Shown here piece by piece: positions 43,101 through 54,436 of a stretch of 64,000 bases of DNA (positions are counted from its first letter, which is position 1; every line of letters starts with the position of its first letter). Made by a program: the position numbers and the translations under genes. The notes beneath the pieces are model-generated. The model had not been told where the DNA came from. It searched no databases and saw only the letters and a program-made list of their open reading frames with translations. The DNA is from Ascidia mentula. Its lineage: Eukaryota; Chordata; Ascidiacea; Phlebobranchia; Ascidiidae. Where the stretch lies: NCBI GenBank assembly GCA_947561715.1, contig OX387201.1, forward strand, positions 10,430,001-10,494,000, written 5' to 3'.

Positions 43101-45391
43101 TTTTTCAATAGTTTTTGTTAAACAGCACCAGATGGAAAATTCGAACGCACAGCCGAATCGGATGAGCGTACTGTCTTCGTCAGTAACCTGGGATATATGG
43201 TCGAGGAACTTGAGAAGAAATTGCGGAAGGTGGGTAAAGTATTTCGATGTACATTGTTTTTACGGTTTGGTTGGTTCGATACTTCGTAAACCGACTATCC
43301 CCCCCCCAACACACATACATCGCCTATGTTGGATGAGCAAAATTTCTTTGCAGATATTTTCGGTCTGTGGAGACGTGGAGTCGATTCGTTTGGCGAAGAG
43401 TAACAAGGGAAAGATTCGGGGTTTCGCCTACATTCAATTCAGCCACAAGTCAAGCATCGAAAAAGCGCTTCAACTTGATCGAGAGGTTTTTAAAAGATAA
43501 ACCAGCAATATGAAACAAACAGTATCTTTCGTTCGTTCATAGCAATGGAAACAGTTTTTCTAGAATGAATACAAAGCCCCTATCCAATGTAACCATTATT
43601 TTACTTTGTCCAATACAAGATTGCTGGTGAACCAAATCGTTGCATATTTTCATAAATTCCTTGTAAAGTTGTTCTGCTTGCCTTAACCAGTCCAGATTTA
43701 CCGTTATTGTTACATTTCGTTTTCATATGATTTTGTCTTCAGGCTCTGGAAGGTCGTCCCATGTTCGTGTCACCCAATATCGACAAAAGCAAACAACCCG
43801 ACTTTAAGGCAAGAAATATGGAGTTTTTTTCGTGTAAATTTGTGCCACGTTTTGACACTTGATTTATTCAGGTTTTCAAATATGACACCGGCATGGAAAG
43901 ACATAAATTATTCGTGTCCGGATTGTCGTTTGCAACTACTGAAGAAAATTTGAGAGAAATATTTTCGCCTCATGGTCAAATAAAGTCACTGCGGATTGTA
44001 ACTGCGCGAAGTGGAAAACCTAAAGTAAGATTATAAAATGATGTTAAACTCGACTTCTTTTAATTTAAACGGATGGGTTTTTACCAACCAAGTAGTTAAC
44101 TTTGTTACTTGCAAGTCAGTGCTATGCTTTTTTTGCTCTCGAATCGCCTTAATAACCCAAGAAAGCGATGTTGCGATGACAGGGAGGTCAAAAATTATAA
44201 GCAGTCCATCAGAACTATACGAAGTAACATTATTTATTAGGACAATTAAACATAACCAACTACGAAAACACATTTTATTCTTCAAAATAATCGCCATTTG
44301 CAAACCCATTGCAATCAAAGATTTTAAAATTGAATTTAGCAAAGCTCTTTTGCGCTGCAAAAGCTTAATCAGATCAATAATTGAACATTTTTTTGTAATC
44401 CAAGACACTTTTTCAATTTGTGGCCAACAATAAGTACAACAAAATCATGCGTTTCACAAACATGTAGACCTTGTGCAAAAAATGTTTATTTAATTAAAAA
44501 TTCACTGAGACTCTTCTTCCACTAAACAACTTGATGCACATTTAGGGTCTGGCGTATGTTGAATACCAAAATCAAGCGGATGCAGCCCAGGCTGTCATGA
44601 AAACGGATCAAACTGTAATTGATGGTTTCACTATTACGGTATGTTGTCTCACTTGCATGAGTCGTAACAACACTGTGCAATAGTGTCATATATCACAGGT
44701 TGCTATTAGTAACCCACCGACGCGAAATAGAGCGAAAGAAGATTTTGCAAAACAAGGGACTTACTTGAAAAGCGGAACGTGAGTGGTCTGAAATAAATGT
44801 ATAAAATTTTCAAATATTATTTGAACGATAATGAATTGTGATTAATTGGAAAGATGTTATTTGAACAACTTTCAAACTGTTTGATCGGGATGTCGGTATT
44901 AAGCTAATCAGAACGGGTGTAACAAGAGTGGAACAAATGAACAGTTATCTAAAGTTCCAAATAACGTGGACTGTGATATTCACTCATCACTAAGTTTTAA
45001 GATTGTATTTGGTCATCGTTTACACCAACTTCAATAAGTCTTGTTTTATGTATTGTACATACTAACCGTAAAGTAAGTAAATAACATAAAACAACTTACA
45101 TTCTTCATTTTGGGTTAAGTATTACGATAAGATTATTTTACCTTGCGACTACATGAGTAAAACGCGTGCGGTGAAGTTTTGTTTGTGACGATTGATTGAC
45201 GACCAACCTTTGTCAATCTATCTTTCAGGCGCGGTCGCGGTCGAACGCAAGTGAATCTTTTGCCGCGGAGTTTGCAACGTAATCTAGCGCAGAATGACGA
45301 TGCAAAAATTGCACGTGATGCAAACCAAAACGAAGTAAAGACCAAAGCTTTGTCCAACAAGGATTTCGCCAAAATGTTTATGACCCCTTGA
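37198..45391 (+). CDS. SART3: SART3, U4/U6 snRNP recycling factor
   Basis: Binds U6 and promotes U4/U6 reassembly. Exons: 37198-37305, 37363-37488, 37566-37671, 37754-37824, 37953-38066, 38136-38241, 38426-38562, 38634-38789, 38878-39009, 40273-40378, 41125-41217, 41325-41496, 41599-41797, 42270-42381, 42489-42587, 42655-42759, 43025-43066, 43126-43229, 43354-43485, 43743-43808, 43872-44024, 44546-44638, 44699-44778, 45229-45391; 924 residues (human 963). An acidic N-terminus is followed by HAT helical repeats (VWEAYREIE, NDPARIQCIYERAI, VHERAIRNCPWTAILW), a basic linker, RRM1 at about 674-755 (TVFVSNLGYM, KIRGFAYIQF), LEGRPMFVSPNIDKSKQPDF, RRM2 at about 773-850 (KLFVSGLSF, GLAYVEY), and the C-terminal Lsm-binding motif LSNKDFAKMF. 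Four introns, starting 38067, 41798, 42588 and 43809, have GC rather than GT donors (GCAAGT, GCGAGT, GCAAGA, GCAAGA); phase and homology demand them. Confidence 0.97.
40652..40657 (-). terminator. Poly(A) signal for the nested antisense ORF
   Basis: AATAAA on the minus strand downstream of the 70-residue ORF and inside a SART3 intron. Confidence 0.45.
40749..40961 (-). CDS. Small antisense ORF nested in a SART3 intron (70 residues)
   Basis: A single-exon ORF opposite to SART3, in the intron 40379-41124. The start context ACCATGG is ideal for translation. The protein begins MGNTFARAREWFDMFGMWFP, an amphipathic/aromatic N-terminus with Gly at position 2, followed by a charged, Ser/Lys/Glu-rich middle and the end WERLKRPPFTPVMR. 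A minus-strand AATAAA lies at 40652-40657, about 90 bases past the stop, as expected for an expressed gene. An acceptor-like sequence ending GCAG precedes the ATG. I do not recognise the family. N-myristoylation is conceivable from MGN but position 6 is Ala, which is not the classic choice. It may be a real small gene, a retrocopy, or chance. Confidence 0.5.
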   Translation of the reverse strand: MGNTFARAREWFDMFGMWFPSREQEPTVSASSECKPNENGEESEKGKNSKENSPSNWERLKRPPFTPVMR

Positions 45392-46073
45392 CGCAAGCAA
45401 ACAACGAACCTCACCTCATGTGGTTTCAGCTTTAAACCAAGAGAAAGTTTCGGTTGACTGAGCGGTGGTTTTGGTTTCACAAACAATGTTTTCGGATGAT
45501 TTTTCCACTTTATCAAGTTCCAAACATTTTCGTTCGTACATTTTTGTCACCGCTTCAAAAGTTATGTTAGTTTTTGTGTAAACTCTTTCATTTCAAGACG
45601 AACAATTTTGTTGGATTGTAAGAGCACAAGCAATACATCACACCACAATTCTCTGTGTACGTGTTTGTAGGCGGGTTGTACAGAAGTAGTTTTAAATTAG
45701 CAAAAATTAGACGTGACAAATCACACAGCACACACAAGGCCCAACTACCATGCTAAAAATTAAACAAGTTTCTTCTCGCGTCCAGGGACTGTGGTCGAGA
45801 TGGCAAATTCACCTGGCGATTTTATAACATAATATAGATCAACGTAACCCCAATTTGTTGAGTGGTTTCCTGTAAAAGCTAGGATTGCTTCGGTGGCACG
45901 TCTGATGATTGTTCTTTCGTGCTTGGAACTTGTTTGCACCTCATCACTCTGACCTTTGTGCATGACTGCAGTCGTTGCGTTTTTTCTAGAATTTTGTGAG
46001 CGTAGCTGTTGTTTTGCCTGCAGTAAGCTCCAAATTCGGTGAGGTACGCTTCTTTGTCACTTTAAGTGATACA
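45392..46073. other. Intergenic gap between SART3 and the first SLC5 gene
   Basis: About 680 bases between two plus-strand genes. It should contain the SART3 3' UTR and the SLC5 promoter. I saw no AATAAA close to the SART3 stop and no extra exon. Confidence 0.5.
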
Positions 46074-49000
46074 ATGGATGTGGCATCCACTGTGGCAAGC
46101 ATGGATAAAGGTACGTTTTTTTGTATCTTTGTGTAACGTTTAATCACGATTAATTCCAAATATGCAGGTTTATTTTTCAGACTGTTAATTGCGTGTTTTG
46201 ACTGTTTAAAACAATATTTCAGGCATCGTGTGTTTAGCTTTACTGCAAGAAAGTTGCCTATTTTACGACATACCTTGATATGCCCGACTAACTTATTAGT
46301 TCATCTAAATTCATGAAGATCAAAAATAACAAGAGCATTTTTTTAAACAAGTTTTAATAACCATTTCATGAGATTGTATTAACGAGGAGGCAACTATCGT
46401 TTCATTTGCGAATATTCAATTGTTGTCGTTGACGTAACCTAAATACTCGCTGATAAACGTACACAGATTTCTTTCCGCAATCTTCAACATACATAAAGCC
46501 ATTTTTACCACGAATACTTTTGTTGGAAAACCAATGGATGTAGACCACAAATTACTCAACCGGTTCACGATCGAGTTTCGGCTCAGTTTTGAGGTTCTTT
46601 GTAGGATTAGTGGCGCCCAAGCTTGAGGCAAATGAATGAAAACTCTTTGTAAATTCAAAAACGTTGTTGCCAGAGATTTTGCTTTCAAAACTTAAAATTT
46701 GATGATGTGTACAACTCTAGTTTTGTCGTTGATTAGCCCCTGGCGGCTGGCGCTTGATGTCCTCGAACAGATAATGATGCCTAAACTATTCCGCACCCAA
46801 AAGCCGCCTAAAAACATCTGCTAACACAAATTTCCACGCACTGCAATATAATCTTCACTGCGAGTTTCACCAATCAAACAAAAACTCCGTAATTACCCTG
46901 AAGCGCGTTTTCTCCTCATTGCCTGCTTAGTTGCGTTTGCGAGTCTCTTCAAAAAAAGTTTCTAATATAGTGTAATCTTGCTTTAAGGCGAGTTATATTA
47001 TTATAAATTATAGTTAATTTGTCTTTTCTATGTAAAAAAAAACAACCACCGACAAGCGGTAACGACAGACTGATCTATTGGCATAATAAATGAACTTTTT
47101 GGCCTTATAATATGATTGGTTCATTGCGTATATTTGTGGAGTTACAACAATCAAATCACAAGTTTTATTTAGAAAATGTCCAAATCAAAAAGAACACATT
47201 TCAAGCTGCGGATTATGCAATATTTGCTCTTCTCCTGGGAGTTTCGGCAGCAATCGGAATATTTTTTGCTGTTCGGGATCGAAGGAGAAAACATGTCGAC
47301 ACACAAGATTATTTGATGGCAGGACGCAAAATGTCGTACGGTAGGCTATGTAGACTACATACAGGAGTGTACAGTTACGTGAATTTTCCACAATATACCG
47401 TTTATAATCCCACAAGTCTTGCGTTTTGATGGCCTAACCTTAGTTTAAACATTTTGGCTGTTGACTATTTTTTTTCGTCGTTTATTTCGTTTTCAACACA
47501 ATAAACTAAGCGAGGTTTGAATGCATTTTAAGGACCTGTTACGTTGAGCATCATAGCCACCTTCATGTCATCGGTGACCATTCTGGGTGTTCCGGTGGAA
47601 TATTACGTTTACGGCACTATGTTCACGTGGTATAGTTTGACATACGTTTTTGTGGCCGTACTAACTGGATGGGTTTACATGCCAATATTCTACGAACTCC
47701 AAATAACCAGCACATATGAGGCAAGATAAGTTGCTCTTTGCAAATGCAAGTTATATTTTACAACATTGTTCATTTCAGTACGTGGAAAGGAGATTTAACC
47801 GAGCGACAAAAATTTTACTATCAATCATGTATTACATTATGTCCGTAAGTTTAAGAAGAATCGCTTTTAAAACAGCAGTCTGTCAAAAGTAACTTTTGAG
47901 AGTTTTGCTTTTAGTTGTTTTACGGCGGAATTGTGGTGTACGGGCCAGCACTTGCCCTGAGTGAAGTGACCGGCATCGACATGTGGTTTTCCATCTTGGC
48001 AACCGGATTGGTTTGCATATTCTACACAGGCATGGTACGCTCTAATTCTCTTGCTTTAAACATTACGAGTTGTATTGGACAAAATAACTTTATCCTTTTA
48101 TCTCTTTAGGGTGGATTAAAAGCTGTCATATGGACTGATGTAATTCAATCGATAATGATGATTACTGGATTTATTGCGGTAATTATTCAAGGTTCAATTA
48201 ATCATGGAGGATTCAGTAACATTTGGAAAGCCGCCGAGGAAGGCGGAAGGATAGACTTTGTTCAGTAAGTATAACCCTAAAAAGTATATAGGTCGGCAAC
48301 CAATGGTTTTGTATTCATTGTGTGGTTCTTTCACCCCCTTTTATACATTCCTCATATGGTGCCTAGAGAAATGTGTAACCCTTCAAATAGAAGCGATTCG
48401 CAACCTATTTATTTACATGTCCCAGATACAATTTGGCAGAAATTGCGTGGTCTATTATATATCGTTAACCTCCCTTTCTCTGTTTTAAGTTTTACATAGC
48501 GACTTGATCCACTTTAAAAATATTCCTTATACAAAGGGAGAATGGCAACAAAAAAAAAAACCCATATTTGTATTAATGTGCATTTCACTACTGCATGTGT
48601 TGAAAACTGTATCTTTGAAACTTAATCTGAAATATAATTAAGATTAAAAATAGTGCTTAAAACTTATTTGAACCAAACCAACTATTTAAATTTCTCCACC
48701 TGCACAATGTTGTTTGCAGTTTTGAAGCTGATCCTCGCATACGTCATACGTTTTGGTCGATTATATTTGGAGGAACCGTGTTTTGGTGTGGCGTCAATTC
48801 AGTAAATCATGCACAAGTTCAAAGATATTTATGCATTAAAAGCATGCAAGACGCTAAAAAGTATAACCGCACGCAAATTAATATTTGTGGAATGATATTA
48901 AATTAACTTTTATTGCAGGGCAGTTGTTTGGGCAGCTGTTGGTCTTATCGTCATTCTTGTGTTGGCTGGTTTGACTGGTCTCACAATATACGCCACATAT

Positions 49001-50665
49001 CGACATTGCGACCCAGTTTACAGCAAAGCTGTAAGAATCTCCGACCAGGCAAGCTACAATGTGTAATTGTTATAGTTTATTTAAATTCGCATAACTTCCT
49101 ACATTTTCAGCTGTTTCCATATATTGTCATGGATACCCTAAGTTACCTTCCTGGAATTCCTGGCCTCTTCGTGGCGGGAGTGTACAGCAGTTCACTGAGG
49201 TAATACAAATTATGTAAATCTTTTCTACGGCCTCACAAATAACGACTGTGTGTACTTGTGATGTTTTATTTTAGTACCATATCGTCGGGTATGAATGCAT
49301 TGGCCTGCATGGCTCTTGAGGATATTGTAAAGCCATGTACTAAATGGAGTCCCCGAGCGTATCTGCTTACTTCTAAAATCCTGGTTGTCGGTTTCGGAGT
49401 AACTTACATTTTTCTCGCCTACCTTGCTTCAGTCATTGGTGGCATATATCGGGTAAGTTATTGTAATCGAATCTAAAATAGAAGTTGTGATATTTGTTTA
49501 CATCAGGCATGCTTATATTCACTACGAACTCGGTTGCAGCAGAAAAGAATCTTTTGTATCGTACTAAAGACACAATAATAACATCCCAAAAACGCAAAGT
49601 TTAAATTTTTAATATTTCAGAGAACACTTTTATTCGCAGATGGCATACAGCCTGAATGGGATTTTTAGTGGGCCGACCGTAGCTGTATTTACCATGGGAA
49701 TGCTGCTGCCTTTCGTAAACTCCTGGGTAAAAGTTCTCATCATTTCTGATTTATTATCAATCTTGTAACTATAATTCTACTTTGACTCAGGGTGCCTTAA
49801 GTGGCACTGTGGTTAGTTTATCTTCAGTTGCATGGATTGTAGCCGGGTCTTCCACGTACCCTCCAACCAACGATTTTGTGCGAGCTTTGCCAAGATCAAC
49901 AGCTGGCTGCGTTGCGATTGAAAATTATACAGACGTAGAACAATTTACCAACACGACAAGCACAGTCAGCAACTACTTTTCCTCAGGTCCACAATCCTCG
50001 GGGGAAATCAGGTTTGGCGCAACAACATTTTTGCAATTTATTAAGGTTTAACTTTTACTCTTTGAAAGGCCACCCATTGCCAATTTATACGCGTTGTCGT
50101 ACATCAACGTTTCGCTATTTGGATTTCTTGTCTCTATTTTGGTGGCCGTGGGTGTGAGTGCATGCACAGGTAAACGGAAATTATATTAATACTTATACAT
50201 ATTTTAGAACAGTGGTTCCTAATTTTTATAAAACGGTGACGCACTTATTCTGACAAAATGTTACAGCCACGCACCCGAAAAATTGTGACCTTTTTTTGGA
50301 GAACTTTGTAACGTTGACCTTTTTTAGAAAATTCGCTTACTATAATTCGGTTCTAGCTATACGTAGTTTATTGTCATGGAAATAAAATTCGTCCAAATCC
50401 TTCATCAGTAAGCTTGCGCACCAACAATAGTAAAAGGACGCATTAGTGCGTGACGCACCACAGTTGCAGGGAAAAACATTAATAAATGAGTTTTCGGCTC
50501 ATATTTTTGTCCGTAGGTTTTACCAAGAAAAACCCACCTGATCCAAACTTGCTGGTACCATTGGTTCGTCCTCGCAAGGAGAGGAAAAAGTTGGATAACA
50601 TCAAAATGTTCCAACACAAAATGACTAAAGAAAAGTTCGAGGAACAATCCCCACTGCGTGAATAA
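46074..50665 (+). CDS. SLC5A8-like: SLC5A8/SLC5A12-like sodium-coupled monocarboxylate transporter, tandem copy 1
   Basis: Sodium/solute symporter, probably importing lactate, pyruvate or short-chain acids. Exons: 46074-46110, 47173-47340, 47533-47720, 47779-47844, 47915-48034, 48110-48264, 48720-48860, 48919-49048, 49111-49199, 49275-49452, 49640-49726, 49791-50011, 50069-50169, 50517-50665; 609 residues (human SLC5A8: 610). Family blocks include the first membrane helix [58 protein letters not shown], the invariant [43 protein letters not shown] and SSGMNALACMALEDI. An Asn/Thr-rich loop (ENYTD, TNTTST) is probably glycosylated. The C-terminus is short and basic. Introns after 47720 and 49048 have GC donors (GCAAGA, GCAAGC). 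For the second, a GTAAGA 18 bases upstream is an in-frame alternative donor that would drop six residues (VRISDQ). Confidence 0.95.
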
Positions 50666-51124
50666 TCTTTCAGTCAACTATTAACTCTGTTGCGGAAAAG
50701 AAGCACCAACAAAACAACACTTTTACTATCATAGTTAACATTGGGAAAAAGCAAATATTGTGTATATCTGCAACCGCTGGATACTTGCAGATAAACTTGG
50801 GCAACTTAACATATATACTGGCTACTCTATATTGTTACCTTACCTGTAAAATATTCAATCATTTTTCGGCAACCCGCACTTTTGTCACGAAAACGCGTGA
50901 TGCAGCAAGACTTTACTCCGTTAAGATAACATGACTTGATTTCTTGGTGTATTATTTGCCACATAAGTTCATGTCTTTTAAAATTCTATCGCGTAAATCA
51001 GTACAAAGTCATTATTTTTCACAGCTAGCAGCAATACAAATTGTAATTTTGTGCTTTGTAATTTTGTAAAAGGATATAGGTTATTCATTTATTTTTACAA
51101 ATAATCCTTACTGGAAACGGTTAA

Positions 51125-52329
51125 AGTGCATATGACACGGCCATGGCAACTTTGCGTAAAACTAAAGGTATCCACAACAAACATATATCCATAGTTTTTC
51201 GGTTCTACGTCGGATAAAACATGTAGAAAACTGCACAAAAAGTTGCGGCGACCAAAATTCGAAAATTTTTTGCGCTGCGTGGCGAAAATGACATCACACA
51301 AGGCGCTTGCGTCGAAAAAACGGATTGTTTGGATAGGAGAAGGCGCCTTATATTGCAGATATCAAATGTTTTCAAACATAGAAGAGTTCACAGATTACGT
51401 TACCTCAAGGGCAGGATAAGGTTTTATATCACACAAAAATATGTCACTGTGATATCACAAACCAAAGGATTATTTGTCCCCAATTATCGCAAGACCAAAG
51501 GGTATACAGCAGCAACGACATTACTCTGTACTTCGATAAGACGGGGATGCTACGTTTCTTTGCTCTGTGACATTACATGACGTTTTTTGGGGTGTGATGT
51601 CATAACTTTAACCTTACTTTTGTGTTGACTTTAATTTGATAATGCCAACATTTCTAGTTACAAAGTATATTGGGAAAAATACATTAGTGGTTGGTTGGCG
51701 AATTAAATAAATCATTTATGTGTTGCACAATCAGCTAATTTGGTCGGCCTTTCTCGGCGGTCTTTGCCAGCCTCAAAATTCAATTAACCTACGCCTACGC
51801 CTACTTCTATCTTTTGCTGTGAGTGAACAAAACGACAATGCCAAACTGACGGTTTGTCTCTTTTATGTTTTCAAAAGTTCATGTATCACGTTAGCGATCA
51901 TAAATGCTGTAACAACAAGAACAACCTGTCCTAGTAACTGTTTTATTATTACACAACTAAATGAGACATAATAGGTCGAAATCTGTCTAGCTCAAATTAA
52001 CATCAAAATCCGATTGTTGCACTTGTTCACTTGCTGTGACCTGTTTAATGCAAAACTATACTAAACTAGTTTTACAATGTTTTCCATTCCTACGCATAAG
52101 GCTTGCTGCCAGCACTCGCAAGGCTAAAGCGCCTTCTATGACGTCACGGAACAATAATCTTGTTTCGCACGGTTTCGTTCGCAGCGGTAAAAATGCGATT
52201 TTGATTAGCTGTATCTCAGAAACCAGTCGCCGTATCAAACTACTTTTTTCGCAAAAAATGTTTTAAAGTTATGAACATCTCTTAGTTTAATTATTAACAT
52301 GTTTTATATTTCCGTGTCACGCATGCACT
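51125..52329. mobile_element. Non-autonomous TIR DNA element, copy B
   Basis: About 1.2 kb flanked by TTAA at 51121-51124 and 52330-52333. It starts AGTGCATATGACACGG and ends CGTGTCACGCATGCACT, so the ends are inverted repeats. It is collinear with copy A at 31870-33580 but lacks the nested LTR-like insert, and so shows the pre-insertion state. It lies between the two SLC5 genes. Both copies keep a partly conserved open frame (see findings), but no transposase is recognised. Confidence 0.82.
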
Positions 52330-52333
52330 TTAA

Positions 52334-54436
52334 AGCTTTTATTTTTGGCTATGGTTACCCCAAAATTTACACTTCTTGTATGGTGCTGTGTTTCTTATGA
52401 CGGATTACGAAAATACCAACCGAGTGCACGAGATGTCCTCTTTGACAAGTGCTCCGAGGGTGATTTAATAGCGGTGATTTAAATCTGCTCGATATTGTTG
52501 AACCATGCACATTTTGTTGATGTTTTGGAAGGACGAACACATTGATCTAAACTTGCACAAATACAATCGTCAAGTCATGCGTATTTTGTGATGCAGGCAC
52601 AACATGTAGGCCTATGAGAGAAACGCTACAAAAAACAATACACTTCGGTTGAAGAACGAAAGTTCGATACAGCGATCCAATTATAAGCAGCCGTGTTGTT
52701 GGAAATTTCGAAACGATCTATCGATGTACATTGAACTACTTGCATAAAGCTGTTTCCATGAACTGTCAGGCACCCTTGATGTCAGTGGTTTATCTCTACG
52801 TTTTTCAGACCACATATATTTATTTTTAGACCGCTATATATTGTGGAATTTGTTTTACCACTTTCAGATGCAGATGGCTCTTGCATTAAAAACCAACTTT
52901 GCCCATACCCCTGGTATATAGTCTAGCTTTAACAATTAGAATTTTAATTGCACTTACTCGAACTGCCTGGAAGTTGTGTCTTATGTCATATCTTTCGTTT
53001 GTGGTAAGTTTAACATTATCTGACACTCAGGTACTTTCGGCGGCACTACAGCCGAATTTACGTCGGCATTATGTGTGGTTTAGTTTAACCGCAGGAGCCA
53101 AGTGCGGAACGCAGAAGTGCTATTCTCTCTAAATTCACTCAGGTTAAATTTCAACTGTTTTGCCGCTCACTTTTTTCTTGCATTTTCTTTTACACATCAA
53201 CCAACCTCTGCTTGCATTTGGCAGATCGCTGGTTACTAATTATATGTGGATGCGCATCCAGATAAACCAAATATAGATATTGAGAGATTAAAATCTTGAA
53301 AAAATGTTAAATAATAAATGTTTAGCACGTATCACATCCAGTTTGGCGGCTTTATGTTCCCAAACAGCACCTCTGTCTAGACATGAAGTCTTATATATGA
53401 CATGCACAAATCGGAAGAAATATATGTTTGCCATGTTGTCGCACATGTCACCCTTACTAGCCAAGATTGATCCTTTACATGTGTTGCAGCCGCAAGCCGT
53501 CGTCGTGATTTTAGCTCTGTATAAATAACCCATTTTGCAACTAATCTAAATGGAGATGCGTTTTACGATATACATGGCAAAATAGAAAGGCTGCGTATAT
53601 CTGCAACTGATTATAGGTTTGCACTGGTTGCTCATGAGATATTCTTCTTGGCACGCAAGTGTTACTTCACGAAGGTAAATTTGTGCTGTCAAGCGAGAAG
53701 TTTGTCTGCGGCGCGAACAAGAAAGCAATGCACTGTTATATCTTATACTTAGCTCTGTATGTTAATGCTTAGGGCACATTGTCATGATTTCTGGATCTAC
53801 TTCAGTTTCTGGATAATTATGTGCTGATTAGATTTAATGATAAGGCAGTATAGGTAATTAAGCAAACCCAAAGCATTCCTCGGCATTTGAAGTTTTTGTC
53901 ACAGCAATTCATAGTAGTCAGATTTACTGTTCATCAGTTGAGGAAATCTCTGGATTTAGTTTTATGTTTTCTATCCTGTATTGCGCAAAAAATAATTGCG
54001 TCTTGCTAAATAATGCAGTTAAGTACCACTTGACTAGCGTATTTTTTATTTCAGCAGATCAGTATGTAGAAAAAGTTATATAAAGCCGAGAAATTTCCGA
54101 CGAAATACATTAAAGTAGTTTTTAATAATACCTTTTTGCAACATATAAGCTGTTATCACACAATTGTAAATTGGGTTTGCAAAATGCTGGTGAAGAACCA
54201 GCTTTTGTAACTTGGTTTCGCAAAATTGTTCAACCGATGAAATGGAGTGCAGACATTTTTTATAAGAGTTTAATGATCAACTCGTCTACTTTTGCCATGT
54301 TGACACAGAGTTCGCGCAGAAAGCAAAGTTTTGACTTAATTAAATTTAAGGATGGGCAAAGTAGCTTTTAAGTAAAACTGCTGACAAAAGTTTTTGTATG
54401 TTTTATATAGGTGGTATCAGAATATAAACTTTGAAA
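52334..54436. other. Intergenic region between TIR copy B and the second SLC5 gene
   Basis: About 2.1 kb without recognisable exons. ORFs at 52899-53132, 53304-53528 and 54171-54371 have no splice context or homology I can support. I could not find remnants of further SLC5 copies. Confidence 0.5.

Noticed and set aside
49031-49048. GTAAGA as the true donor of SLC5 copy 1 exon 8
   Set aside because: It would remove VRISDQ, while copy 2 and human SLC5A8 both keep the Asp-Gln just before the next membrane block; kept as a possible alternative donor.
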